Source: Pantoea vagans (GTDB taxonomy: Bacteria; Pseudomonadota; Gammaproteobacteria; Enterobacterales; Enterobacteriaceae). From it: 64,000 bases of DNA. The stretch lies in assembly GCF_001506165.1 (NCBI RefSeq), contig NZ_CP011427.1, forward strand, positions 1,860,001 through 1,924,000, given 5' to 3'. The position numbers were made by a program, and so were the translations under genes. The notes below the pieces were generated by a model that saw only the letters and a program-made list of their open reading frames with translations, had not been told where the DNA came from and made no database searches. Shown here piece by piece: positions 54,016-62,262 of this stretch. Position 1 is the stretch's first letter. Each line of letters begins with the position of its first letter.

Positions 54016-55278
54016 ATGAACACTATCTTTACCTCAGAACAACAACCCGAAGATTTCAAAACCAACGTGCGTCTGATGAAAAAGGTCCTCAGAGAGCAAA
54101 TCGGTGATGTCGAGGGGCTATTTGAGCAAGTCAGAAGCAAAATTGTCAGTGAACTTCAGGCCGCGCGGGCTGAAGAGGCGCAAAACGGCACAGCATGGCC
54201 GCAGGTAACCGCACAAGATATTGCAGAAGGCCGAGTAAGCGATGAGGTGAAAAATCATATTCGCCGCCGCGGTTGTGTGGTGGTCAAACAGACCTTCAAA
54301 CGCGATCAGGCGCTGGCCTGGGATGAATCCATGCTCAAGTACCTCGACGACAACGATTTTGACCAGGTTTACAAAGGGCCGGGCGATAACTTCTTCGGTA
54401 ACCTGGATGCGTCACGCCCGGAAATCTATCCGATTTACTGGAGCGATGCACAGATGTCGGCACGTCAAAGCGATGCCATGGCCAAAACTCAGTCGTTCCT
54501 CAATCGGCTGTGGATCTTCGAATCAAATGGCACACGCTGGTTTGATCCTGATGTCAGCATCATCTATCCCGATCGTATCCGTCGTCGTTTACCGGGTACT
54601 ACCTCAAAAGGGCTGGGCGCACATACTGATTCCGGCGCGCTGGAGCGTTGGTTGCTGCCTGCGTACCAACAGGTGTTTGGCAAGATCTTCAACAATCAGT
54701 TCGATCAATATGATCCATGGGATGCGGCTCACCGCACGCAAGTGAATGAGTACCAGGCGGGCACCACTACTAAGTGTTCGGTATTCCGTACCTTCCAGGG
54801 CTGGACTGCACTGTCAGACATGCAATTGGGTCAGGGCCTGCTTCACGTGGTGCCAGTTCCAGAAGCGATGGCGTATTTGCTACTGCGCCCGTTATTGAAA
54901 GATGTGCCTGAAGATGAACTCTGTGGCGTTGCACCAGGCAAAGTGTTACCGGTTTCTGAAAAATGGCATCCAGAGTTGATTCAGGGACTGTGCTCGATTC
55001 CGGCGATGGAGGCGGGCGATTCCGTCTGGTGGCACTGTGACGTCATCCATTCCGTAGCACCGGTAGAGGACCAGCAAGGTTGGGGCAATGTGATGTATAT
55101 TCCGGCGGCCCCTCTGTGTGATAAAAATGCAGCCTACGCCAGCCAAGTCGCGCAGGCGCTGGCAACCGGGGTTTCACCCGGAGATTTCCCGAAAGAGGAT
55201 TATGAAGCCAGCTGGCGCGATCGCTTCACACCTGAGGCATTAAATGCCAACGGACGCCGTAGTCTCGGTTTAGGCTGA
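54016..55278 (+). CDS. ybiU: DUF1479 protein YbiU (2-oxoglutarate dioxygenase-like)
   Basis: A 420-residue protein against 421 in E. coli YbiU, with long matches (YKGPGDNFFG, SRPEIYPIYWS, FNPDVS-type FDPDVSIIYPDRIRRR, CSVFRTFQGWTALSDM, GDSVWWHCDVIHSVAPVE). The HxD pair His203-Asp205 (GLGAHTDSGALERW) and a later His in WWHCDVIHSVAP are arranged like the iron ligands of 2-oxoglutarate-dependent dioxygenases. The substrate is unknown. GGAG precedes the ATG at 54016. yciT follows 42 bases later on the same strand and may be co-transcribed. Confidence 0.9.
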   Translation: MNTIFTSEQQPEDFKTNVRLMKKVLREQIGDVEGLFEQVRSKIVSELQAARAEEAQNGTAWPQVTAQDIAEGRVSDEVKNHIRRRGCVVVKQTFKRDQALAWDESMLKYLDDNDFDQVYKGPGDNFFGNLDASRPEIYPIYWSDAQMSARQSDAMAKTQSFLNRLWIFESNGTRWFDPDVSIIYPDRIRRRLPGTTSKGLGAHTDSGALERWLLPAYQQVFGKIFNNQFDQYDPWDAAHRTQVNEYQAGTTTKCSVFRTFQGWTALSDMQLGQGLLHVVPVPEAMAYLLLRPLLKDVPEDELCGVAPGKVLPVSEKWHPELIQGLCSIPAMEAGDSVWWHCDVIHSVAPVEDQQGWGNVMYIPAAPLCDKNAAYASQVAQALATGVSPGDFPKEDYEASWRDRFTPEALNANGRRSLGLG

Positions 55279-55320
55279 GTTTCTGATAAGCTTGATAAAA
55301 ATTAACGGACAGCAGGTTTT

Positions 55321-56061
55321 ATGAACGCACGTCATCAGCACATTATCCAACTGGTCAGCGAGCGCGGCAGCGTGAGCGTCAATGAACTGGCGCAAACCAC
55401 CGGCGTCTCGGAAGTTACCGTGCGTCAGGACTTGAACCTGCTAGAAAAGGGCGGTTTTCTGCGCCGCGTGCACGGTTCTGCCGTGGCGCCAGAAAGTGAT
55501 GACGTGGGCGCACGTATGCAAACGCGTTTTGCCGTGAAAAAACGTCTTGCTGAGTACGCTGCATCGCTGGTGAATGCGGGAGACACCGTCTTTATTGAAG
55601 GTGGAAGCACCAATGCACTGTTGGCGCGTGAACTCAGCGATCGCAGCGATATCACCATTATTACCGTCAGCCATTATATCGCCGGTTTACTGCGGGAAAA
55701 GGGCGGCGATGTGATCATCCTGGGCGGTCTGTTTCAGAAAAGCAGCGAGTCGGTGGTGGGACCGCTGACTCGCCTCTGCATTCAGCACCTCAATTTCCAT
55801 AAAGCCTTTATCGGGATTGATGGCTGGGATGCGGTGACCGGGTTTACCGGTCGCGATATGCTGCGATGCGATGTCGTCAACGCGATCATGGACAAACAGA
55901 CTCACACCATTGCGCTCACGGACGCATCGAAATTTGGTCAGATTCATCCTTATGCACTGGCACCGACTCAACCTTTCAAACAGGTAGTGACGGATGCAGG
56001 ATTGAGTGCGGAGTATCAAAAAGCGTTGCGGGAACAAGGCATAGTGTTGAGCCTGGTGTGA
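55321..56061 (+). CDS. yciT: DeoR-family regulator YciT
   Basis: A 246-residue DeoR-family repressor against 249 in E. coli YciT. The N-terminal helix-turn-helix is GSVSVNELAQTTGVSEVTVRQDLNLLEKGGFLRRVHG (17-53), followed by the sugar-isomerase-like effector domain (FIEGGSTNALLARELS, GGLFQKSSESVVGPLT, KAFIGIDGWD and LTDASKFG). It probably responds to a phosphorylated sugar. In E. coli YciT has been linked to osmotic response. It follows ybiU closely and is convergent with the GntR-LacI regulator. Confidence 0.88.
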   Translation: MNARHQHIIQLVSERGSVSVNELAQTTGVSEVTVRQDLNLLEKGGFLRRVHGSAVAPESDDVGARMQTRFAVKKRLAEYAASLVNAGDTVFIEGGSTNALLARELSDRSDITIITVSHYIAGLLREKGGDVIILGGLFQKSSESVVGPLTRLCIQHLNFHKAFIGIDGWDAVTGFTGRDMLRCDVVNAIMDKQTHTIALTDASKFGQIHPYALAPTQPFKQVVTDAGLSAEYQKALREQGIVLSLV

Positions 56062-56063
56062 TA

Positions 56064-57191
56064 TTAATTTTTGGGTTTAACGCTGTGGCATGAAGCCCGC
56101 ACGATCAGTTCGCCCTGGGCTATGGTGTGTATTGGGCTGGCATCAGGATTTTGCAGCCGATGCATCATCGCCACCACCGCATTATGTCCAATGGCGTTAA
56201 AGGGCTGTTTCCACGTGGTGAGTGGGATGCCAAGCAGCGCGGAATACTCGTTGTCATCAAATCCGACGACGTTTATTTTCACACCTTGTTGACTGCACAA
56301 AGAGAGCAACTTCATGGCGGTGAAATCATTGGCGCAGACCACATCGCGCGCGCCGCTTGCCAGTAGTTCGGTAATAAAGTCGGGCTGATTAAGTTCCCCT
56401 TCATGCTGCCAGCTGGGTTGCAGCGCCACGCCAGCCTCCAACAGTGCGAGCTGGTAACCGAGCATGCGCATATGAACCGTGTTGGCGGAAAAACGTTCAC
56501 AGAGAAAATCAATACGTCGTGGGTGGTCGGCCAGTAAATGGCGTGTCATCAGCATGCCGGCACCCACATTATCAATGCCAATTAAGTCCCAACGACTGCG
56601 TGCCGGCCAGCGCACTACATCACTGTCGAGCAGCACCACACTCATGCCATCACGTTCGAGTTTACTCAGGATCAACTGATTGATTTCAGCCGCAAAAGGA
56701 TGAAACTCAATCGGGATAAAAAACACCCCTTTTACGCCACTACGCTGGTAACGCTCAATCACCCCATCGATCTTATTGATAATCGCCTGACGCGTGGCGC
56801 CAGCGCCTAAGGTCATGACGCCATTCCACACTAAATCAAAGTTGAATTGCTGTGACAGGGCGGCGATGGATTTAAAGATCTGCTCAAACAGGAATCCACT
56901 TTCGTTAGCTTCCATGCGTGGAGAAAGGATGCCTAGGGCAATGGCAGGGGGCAGTTCAGCGGGATAAGCGACATCAGACCAGGTAATGTAATGCCCCGAT
57001 CCTTGCGTACTGCTGATCATGCCTTCTTCCCGCAGGCGGGCAAGGGCACGAGAGAGTGTCGGGCGTGATACATCCAACTCTGCACAGAGCATCAATTCCG
57101 TTGGCAGACGTTCCCCGTTGGCATAATCACCGCGTTGAATACGCCGTGTTAGTTCGTGGTAAACGCGATCCAGTTTGCCCGATTTCGCCAT
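56064..57191 (-). CDS. GntR-LacI hybrid transcriptional regulator
   Basis: A 375-residue regulator of the AraR type. It joins an N-terminal GntR winged helix (KLDRVYHELTRRIQRGDYANGERLPTELMLCAELDVSRPTLSRALARLREEGMISSTQGSGHYI, residues about 6-70) to a LacI-like sugar-binding domain (ALGILSPRM, GVFFIPIE, RWDLIGIDNVGAGMLMTRHLL, DVVCANDFTAMKLL, INVVGFDDNEYSALLGIPLTTWKQP). The start at 57191 (MAKSGK) is preferred, but an ATG 21 codons earlier cannot be excluded. It is divergent from the SIS-VOC-ABC operon and is its likely repressor. A palindrome in the gap is the likely operator. Confidence 0.85.
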   Translation of the reverse strand: MAKSGKLDRVYHELTRRIQRGDYANGERLPTELMLCAELDVSRPTLSRALARLREEGMISSTQGSGHYITWSDVAYPAELPPAIALGILSPRMEANESGFLFEQIFKSIAALSQQFNFDLVWNGVMTLGAGATRQAIINKIDGVIERYQRSGVKGVFFIPIEFHPFAAEINQLILSKLERDGMSVVLLDSDVVRWPARSRWDLIGIDNVGAGMLMTRHLLADHPRRIDFLCERFSANTVHMRMLGYQLALLEAGVALQPSWQHEGELNQPDFITELLASGARDVVCANDFTAMKLLSLCSQQGVKINVVGFDDNEYSALLGIPLTTWKQPFNAIGHNAVVAMMHRLQNPDASPIHTIAQGELIVRASCHSVKPKN

Positions 57192-57518
57192 AGCCCAGTT
57201 CACCCAATGTTTGACTGTGTCAGCGTTTATCCCTTGATTCACGCTGGAACACATTAAGGGAGTTAATAAGTAAAATCAAGAATCTGAAAATCGCGTAAAT
57301 TTGTAAAAAATCCAAAACGACTGGCTGACTTTGTTTGCCATGCACATCAAACGGCTGAAAGGAAAGTAGCGTATTAATTCAGCTAAAACGTGTGATCCAG
57401 CTCGCTAATTCAGTAGTTCAGGACGAGTTGTAAACGATTGGTGTTCAATTTGTGATCAAAACCAAAAGAAAAAGTAAAAATCTTGCGTAAGGTTATTTTC
57501 AGTTGTCAGGTCATTTAC

Positions 57519-57534
57519 TTTACAAATTTGTAAA
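57519..57534. promoter_or_regulatory. 16-base perfect palindrome, likely operator of the sugar operon
   Basis: TTTACAAATTTGTAAA is a perfect palindrome 50 bases before the SIS gene, as GntR-family operators often are. A half-matching copy (TAAATTTGTAAA) lies at 57296-57307 near the regulator's own start. A partial CRP-like site TGTGATCCAGCTCGCT is at 57391-57406. The 393-base gap 57192-57584 otherwise shows no gene. Confidence 0.65.
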
Positions 57535-57584
57535 CATAAAAACCCTACACCTGCACCCTTGCAGGGCCAACTGAGGAATGACAC

Positions 57585-58157
57585 ATGTCTCAATACGCAG
57601 CACTGGTAGAGAAGGTCATCAATGAAAACCGCGACACCCTGCAGGCCGTCGATCCCGCTCAAATAGACCAACTGATCACTGAAATTCGCCAAGCCAAAAC
57701 TATCCAGCTTTACGCCATGGGCCGCATGCAACTCTCGGTACGCGGCTTTGCCATGCGCTTGAAGCACATGGGCTTTGACAGTTACGTCGTCTACGACACC
57801 ACTTCGCCCTATCTCGGCAAGGGTGACCTGCTGATCGTGCACTGTGCCGTCACTAACGTTGAACTCAACATCATCAAACTGGCGAAAGAAGCGGGTGCGC
57901 GCATCGTGTTACTGACCGCGCATCCGGAGAACGAACATGGGCAGTACGCGGATTTGGCCGTGCGCGTGCCCGGGCAAATCTTTGGGGGCGATCAAGAGAT
58001 CCCATCAATCCAACCGATGTCGACGTTGCTGGAACAGGCGCTTTTCCTGTTCACCGATATCGTCACCATGATGCTGATTGAACAGTGCGGTATCGAAATG
58101 GAGGCGATGAAAGCCAGTCACACCAACCTTGAAGGTTTGCCGCACAAGTTTGCTTAA
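57585..58157 (+). CDS. SIS-domain sugar isomerase (6-phospho-3-hexuloisomerase-like)
   Basis: A 190-residue single SIS-domain protein, related to HxlB-type 6-phospho-3-hexuloisomerases. The phosphosugar fold is visible in KTIQLYAMGRMQLSVRGFAMRLKHMGFDSYVVYDTTSPYLGKGDLLIVHCAVTNVELNIIKLAKEAGARIVLLT, with the usual helical ends. It is the first gene of an operon for sugar uptake, so it probably isomerises the phosphorylated import product. No HxlA-type partner is adjacent, so the hexulose route is not proven. TGAGGA precedes the ATG. Confidence 0.82.
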   Translation: MSQYAALVEKVINENRDTLQAVDPAQIDQLITEIRQAKTIQLYAMGRMQLSVRGFAMRLKHMGFDSYVVYDTTSPYLGKGDLLIVHCAVTNVELNIIKLAKEAGARIVLLTAHPENEHGQYADLAVRVPGQIFGGDQEIPSIQPMSTLLEQALFLFTDIVTMMLIEQCGIEMEAMKASHTNLEGLPHKFA

Positions 58158-58171
58158 TCGGAGCGCTTACG

Positions 58172-58645
58172 ATGAAAGACGGTGACATCATTCAGATTGC
58201 CCATCTGGTCGAGGATCTTGATGCGGCGATGCAGCACTACTGGGAAGCTTTCAATATGGGACCCTGGGATATTTACACCTATGGTCCGCACAACATTAAA
58301 AACTCGATGTATCGCGGCCAGCCCGCAGAGCATATCTACAAAATCGCCGTGTGCTGGATCAACGGTATTCAGATGGAGTTGATGCAGCCGGTTTCCGGTT
58401 ACAGCATCTACGACGAATACATTGAAAAACACGGCTACGGCTTGCACCACCTCAAACTCTACTTCGCCGATTGTGAACAGGCGCTCAAAACCTACCAGGC
58501 ACGCGGCTATGACGTGGTGCAGAGCGGCAATATCGGCGATGACGTTTTCTATTACCTCGATACCGAGGAGCGTTTTCAGGGTGCCGTGATCGAAATCGGT
58601 AACGCTGGCTCCATTCCTGAACCTGAACGGCGCTATCCCGCCTGA
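58172..58645 (+). CDS. VOC-family protein (glyoxalase/epimerase fold), 157 aa
   Basis: A metal-dependent VOC-superfamily protein, 157 residues, with two beta-alpha-beta-beta-beta units. The metal-ligand positions look filled by His in IIQIAHLVEDLDAAMQHYWEAF, Glu in QMELMQPVSG, His in GYGLHHLKLYF and Glu in GAVIEIGNAG. Such proteins act as epimerases, isomerases or lyases. It follows the SIS gene by 14 bases inside a sugar operon, an unusual place, so an epimerase role on a sugar acid or phosphate is conceivable but unproven. Confidence 0.8.
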   Translation: MKDGDIIQIAHLVEDLDAAMQHYWEAFNMGPWDIYTYGPHNIKNSMYRGQPAEHIYKIAVCWINGIQMELMQPVSGYSIYDEYIEKHGYGLHHLKLYFADCEQALKTYQARGYDVVQSGNIGDDVFYYLDTEERFQGAVIEIGNAGSIPEPERRYPA

Positions 58646-58660
58646 TATAGGACACACATC

Positions 58661-59650
58661 ATGATGAAAACGCGTAACGCCCTCACGCTGGCTCTGATGC
58701 TGAGCGTCACTTCACTTTGTGCCGCTCTGCCTGCGCAGGCCGCAGATGAATACACCATGGTCGGGATTCCGAAACTGCGTTCGGCCTGGTTTAACGACTA
58801 TGAAACCGGGCTGAAGAAAGCAGCGAAGGATTTCAAGATCGATGCTTACCAGCAAGCCCCGGCTTCGGCAGATGAAGCACAGCAGGTGCGTATTATTGAA
58901 GACAGTATCACCCAAGGCGCGAATGCCTTGCTGGTGGTGCCCAATAATGCCAGTTCCGTAGAGCCGGTATTTAACCGTGCACGCGGGCAGAAAATTGTGG
59001 TGATCACCCATGAGTCGGTGAACCAACCCGGTGCCGATTATGATGTTGAGATGATTGAGAACGAGAAGTTTGGTCGCTACATGATGGACGAGTTCGCCAA
59101 ACATGCCGGTGGTAAAGGGGAATTCGCCATCTATGTGGGTTCGCTGACGGTGCCAGCGCATAACACCTGGGCGGATGCGGCGATCAAAGAGATGAAAGAG
59201 AAGTACCCCGATATGAAACTGGTCTCAGACCGCTTCCCGGTCAGTGAGGACCGCAACGCCTCGCGTCAGAAAACCCTGGAGTTACTCTCAACCTATCCCG
59301 ATCTGAAAGGGGTCCTGGCCTTTGGCAGCCAGGGTGGGCCTGGTGCGGCACAGGCGCTGCGTGAAAAAGGCCTGGTCGGCAAACTGACGGTGATTGGTAC
59401 CACATCGCCGAAAGAGAGCGCCACCTTCCTGAAGGACGGTTCGCTAACCGAGTCTATCTTGTGGAGCCCAGGCGAAGCCTCGTATGCCATGGCCTACATC
59501 GCCAAAATGGTACTGGATGGCAAGCGTGACCAGATCAAACAAGGTCTGGAGATCCCGACGCTGGGTGTACCGACTATCAGCGGGCAAAACATCATTTTTG
59601 ATAAGCCGTTGACCGTCACTAAAGACAATTACAGCAAATACGATTTTTGA
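58661..59650 (+). CDS. Periplasmic sugar-binding protein (LsrB/RbsB family)
   Basis: A 329-residue pentose/autoinducer-2-type binding protein with a signal peptide to about residue 28 (ALPAQA-AD). The two-lobed fold shows in YTMVGIPKLRSAWFNDYETGLKKAAKDF, IIEDSITQGANALLVVPNN, IVVITHESVNQ, GGKGEFAIYVGSLTVPAHNTWADAAI and LAFGSQGGPGAAQALRE. It resembles LsrB and rhamnose-binding proteins; the ligand is not known. The ribosome site AGGA precedes the ATG at 58661; a second ATG follows directly. Confidence 0.86.
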   Translation: MMKTRNALTLALMLSVTSLCAALPAQAADEYTMVGIPKLRSAWFNDYETGLKKAAKDFKIDAYQQAPASADEAQQVRIIEDSITQGANALLVVPNNASSVEPVFNRARGQKIVVITHESVNQPGADYDVEMIENEKFGRYMMDEFAKHAGGKGEFAIYVGSLTVPAHNTWADAAIKEMKEKYPDMKLVSDRFPVSEDRNASRQKTLELLSTYPDLKGVLAFGSQGGPGAAQALREKGLVGKLTVIGTTSPKESATFLKDGSLTESILWSPGEASYAMAYIAKMVLDGKRDQIKQGLEIPTLGVPTISGQNIIFDKPLTVTKDNYSKYDF

Positions 59651-59689
59651 TGGCGAGGCGGTCTTGCGGCCGCCCACGGAAATTGTCGT

Positions 59690-59707
59690 GTCGCCAGTGA
59701 TGGCGAC
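59690..59707. repeat. GTCGCCA/TGGCGAC palindrome between binding-protein and ATPase genes
   Basis: A seven-base-pair stem with a GTGA loop inside the operon, of the same type as 25398-25417. A GGCGGTC/GGCCGCC hairpin at about 59657-59675 lies just before it. Within an operon, such hairpins often protect the upstream message, giving more binding protein than membrane parts. Confidence 0.6.
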
Positions 59708-59740
59708 CGCTTCCTTCACCGCACGGTTTGCGGAGGTCAT

Positions 59741-61222
59741 ATGCAGTTTTTGTCCGTGGCAAATGTCACGAAAAAATTCGGTGGTGTCACTGCGCTTAAT
59801 GACGTCAGCTTTGACATCAATGAAGGTGAAATACATGGACTGGTGGGTGAGAACGGTTGCGGCAAATCGACCCTGATGAAAATCATCGCCGGGGTTGAAG
59901 CGCGCGATCGTGGCACCTTGACCGTGAAAAACCAATCCGTGCAGCGTTTCACCGCCATGGACGCGGTCAAGCAAGGCATTGGCATCATCTATCAGGACCT
60001 GTCGCTGTTCCCAAACCTTACGGTGCTGGAAAACATCTACATCAGCCAGATGCTCAATGACCGTAAAGCGCTGGTGCACAGCCGTACCTACCAAGAGAAT
60101 GTCGAAAAAATCATTGCTCAGCTGGGCATTCGGCTTGATCTCGATGCCACGGTGGATGAACTGCCGATTGCCAAACAGCAACTGGTGGCGATTGCGCGTG
60201 CGCTGGTGAATGAGTCGAAACTGATCATCCTGGATGAGCCGACCACCGCGCTGACGCGCAGTGAAATCAATAGCCTGTTTGCCATTCTGCGTCAGCTGAA
60301 ACAGCAGGGTATTGCCTTTATTTTTATCAGCCACAAACTCAATGAACTGCTGGAAATCTGTGACAGGGTCACCGTCATGCGCGATGGCAAAGTCATTGAT
60401 TGCCAACCTACCGCGCAACTCACCAGCGGTGATATCGAAAATCTGATGCTGGGTTACGCGCTAACCTTTGAAACCCGCCAATCCAGCGCCTCGCAGGATG
60501 TTCTGCTCAGCGTTCGCCATCTCAGCAAACGCAATAGTTTCCAGGACGTGAGCTTCGATCTACACAAAGGTGAAGTGCTGGGCATCGCAGGATTGCTGGG
60601 TGCCGGTCGCACCGAACTGGCAATGGCGCTCTTTGGCGTCGAGCCGGCGCAAAGCGGGGAAATTTATCTGCAGGGGCAGCGTGTCGAGATCAACAGCATT
60701 CATACGGCGGTGAAAAACGGGATTGCCTACGTGCCAGAAGATCGTCTGGCTCAAGGTTTGGTGATGGAGCAGAGCATCGCCGCCAATGCCGCCATTTGCA
60801 CACTCGACCACTATCTGACGCCCATGCGGTTATTGAACGGCCGCAAGATGCGCGAAACGGTTGAGGGTTTACTCAAAGGCATGCAGGTGAAATACGGCAG
60901 CCAGGACCAACCCATTCGGATGCTTTCGGGCGGCAATCAGCAAAAAGTGGTGCTGGCAAAGTGGCTGGCGATGCGACCACAGGTGTTCATTCTGGACAGT
61001 CCGACCGTGGGCATTGATGTCGGCGCCAAAAATTATATTTATCAAACCGTCAAAGCCAAAGCTCAGGAAGGCATGGGCATCATTTTCATCTCTGATGAGC
61101 TGCCAGAACTGCTGGCCAACTGTGATCGCATCATCATGATGCAGCGCGGAAGGCTGGGAAAAAGCTGGCGAAGTGATGAGATTGATAATGAAACGCTGCA
61201 ACGTGAGATCGAGCGGCAATAA
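59741..61222 (+). CDS. Sugar ABC transporter ATPase (two domains)
   Basis: A 493-residue double ATPase of the RbsA/LsrA/MglA type, which powers the importer. The first domain has GENGCGKSTLMKIIAG, LPIAKQQLVAIARAL and KLIILDEPTTALT. The second has the degenerate GLLGAGRTELAMALFG, LSGGNQQKVVLAKWLA and VFILDSPTVGIDVGAK. Unlike most members, the second Walker B has Ser-Pro where Glu-Pro is usual (LDSPTVG), which is common in the weak second site of some relatives. It follows the binding protein and precedes both permeases. Confidence 0.9.
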   Translation: MQFLSVANVTKKFGGVTALNDVSFDINEGEIHGLVGENGCGKSTLMKIIAGVEARDRGTLTVKNQSVQRFTAMDAVKQGIGIIYQDLSLFPNLTVLENIYISQMLNDRKALVHSRTYQENVEKIIAQLGIRLDLDATVDELPIAKQQLVAIARALVNESKLIILDEPTTALTRSEINSLFAILRQLKQQGIAFIFISHKLNELLEICDRVTVMRDGKVIDCQPTAQLTSGDIENLMLGYALTFETRQSSASQDVLLSVRHLSKRNSFQDVSFDLHKGEVLGIAGLLGAGRTELAMALFGVEPAQSGEIYLQGQRVEINSIHTAVKNGIAYVPEDRLAQGLVMEQSIAANAAICTLDHYLTPMRLLNGRKMRETVEGLLKGMQVKYGSQDQPIRMLSGGNQQKVVLAKWLAMRPQVFILDSPTVGIDVGAKNYIYQTVKAKAQEGMGIIFISDELPELLANCDRIIMMQRGRLGKSWRSDEIDNETLQREIERQ

Positions 61223-61243
61223 CGTTCGCTGGAGGAGAGTGTC

Positions 61244-62251
61244 GTGGAAATGATGAAACTGCTCAAAGCGCGAGAAACACTGCTGCTGGTGCTGATTGTG
61301 GTGTTGTCGATCGTGATCACCAGCATCAATCCCAATTTTATCAGCTTTGATAATCTGACCGATCTGCTGAAATCCTGGACGGTACTCGGCATCTTTGCGC
61401 TGGGCGTTTTGCTGGTACTGATTTCGGGCGGTTTTGATGTCTCCTTTACCGCCATTGCCCAGGTCGCTCAGTATGTGGTGGTATTTTGGTTCCTGCAGTT
61501 AGGACTCGATAATATCTGGCTGGCGATTCTGTGTGCGTTGATCCTCGGCGCATTGATGGGGCTGCTCAACGGCTTGATCATCTATTATTTCAAGATCACC
61601 GCGATTATCGTCACCATTGCCACCAACAGTCTGTTCTACGGTGCGCTTTATGTCATCACGCAAGGCGATCTCATCTACGATTTACCCCCTTCGTTGCTCA
61701 GTCTGGCGGAAATCAAAATATTCCCGCTGCAGGCGGCTAACGGCGCCTGGTACGGCTTGAGTCTGGTGACCTGTCTCTGGTTTGCCCTGGCAATATTTCT
61801 GCATCTGTTCCTCAAACACACCGTATTGGGCCGCAGCATTTACGCGGTGGGGGGCAACGCGCTGTCAGCCGAACGCGTCGGGTTCAACCTGCGTCGGACA
61901 ACGCTATTCATTTATACCTTTGTCGGGGCCATTTCTGGTTTCGCCAGCATTATTCAGGTGTCGATTGTGCAGACAGTGATCCCCAACTCGATTGTGGGTT
62001 CTGAGTTGCAGGTTATTGCTGCAGTGGTGCTGGGGGGCGCATCGGTCACCGGCGGGCGCGGCAGTGTGGCGGGGACTTTACTGGGTGTCTTGCTGTTCGC
62101 CATTCTCAGCAACAGTCTGACGCTACTGAAAGTCTCGCCTTATTACTACAACGTCTTCACCGGGCTGGTGATTCTGTTCAGCGTGTCGCTGAATGCGCTG
62201 CAAATTCTGCGGCAGAAAAGGGCGCAGGTGCGTGTGGTGGTGGAGCAATGA
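61244..62251 (+). CDS. Sugar ABC transporter permease 1
   Basis: A 335-residue inner-membrane permease of the BPD_transp_2 (RbsC/LsrC) family with about eight to ten hydrophobic segments. LGVLLVLISGGFDVSFTAIAQ near residue 62, LLNGLIIYYFKITAIIVTIATNSLFYGALYV, GRSIYAVGGNALSAERVGF, and VIAAVVLGGASVTGGRGSVAGTLLGVLLFAIL are the family blocks. It begins 21 bases after the ATPase with GGAGG in front of a GTG. It forms a heterodimer with the next permease. Confidence 0.88.
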   Translation: MEMMKLLKARETLLLVLIVVLSIVITSINPNFISFDNLTDLLKSWTVLGIFALGVLLVLISGGFDVSFTAIAQVAQYVVVFWFLQLGLDNIWLAILCALILGALMGLLNGLIIYYFKITAIIVTIATNSLFYGALYVITQGDLIYDLPPSLLSLAEIKIFPLQAANGAWYGLSLVTCLWFALAIFLHLFLKHTVLGRSIYAVGGNALSAERVGFNLRRTTLFIYTFVGAISGFASIIQVSIVQTVIPNSIVGSELQVIAAVVLGGASVTGGRGSVAGTLLGVLLFAILSNSLTLLKVSPYYYNVFTGLVILFSVSLNALQILRQKRAQVRVVVEQ

Positions 62252-62262
62252 GGAGCAATGCC

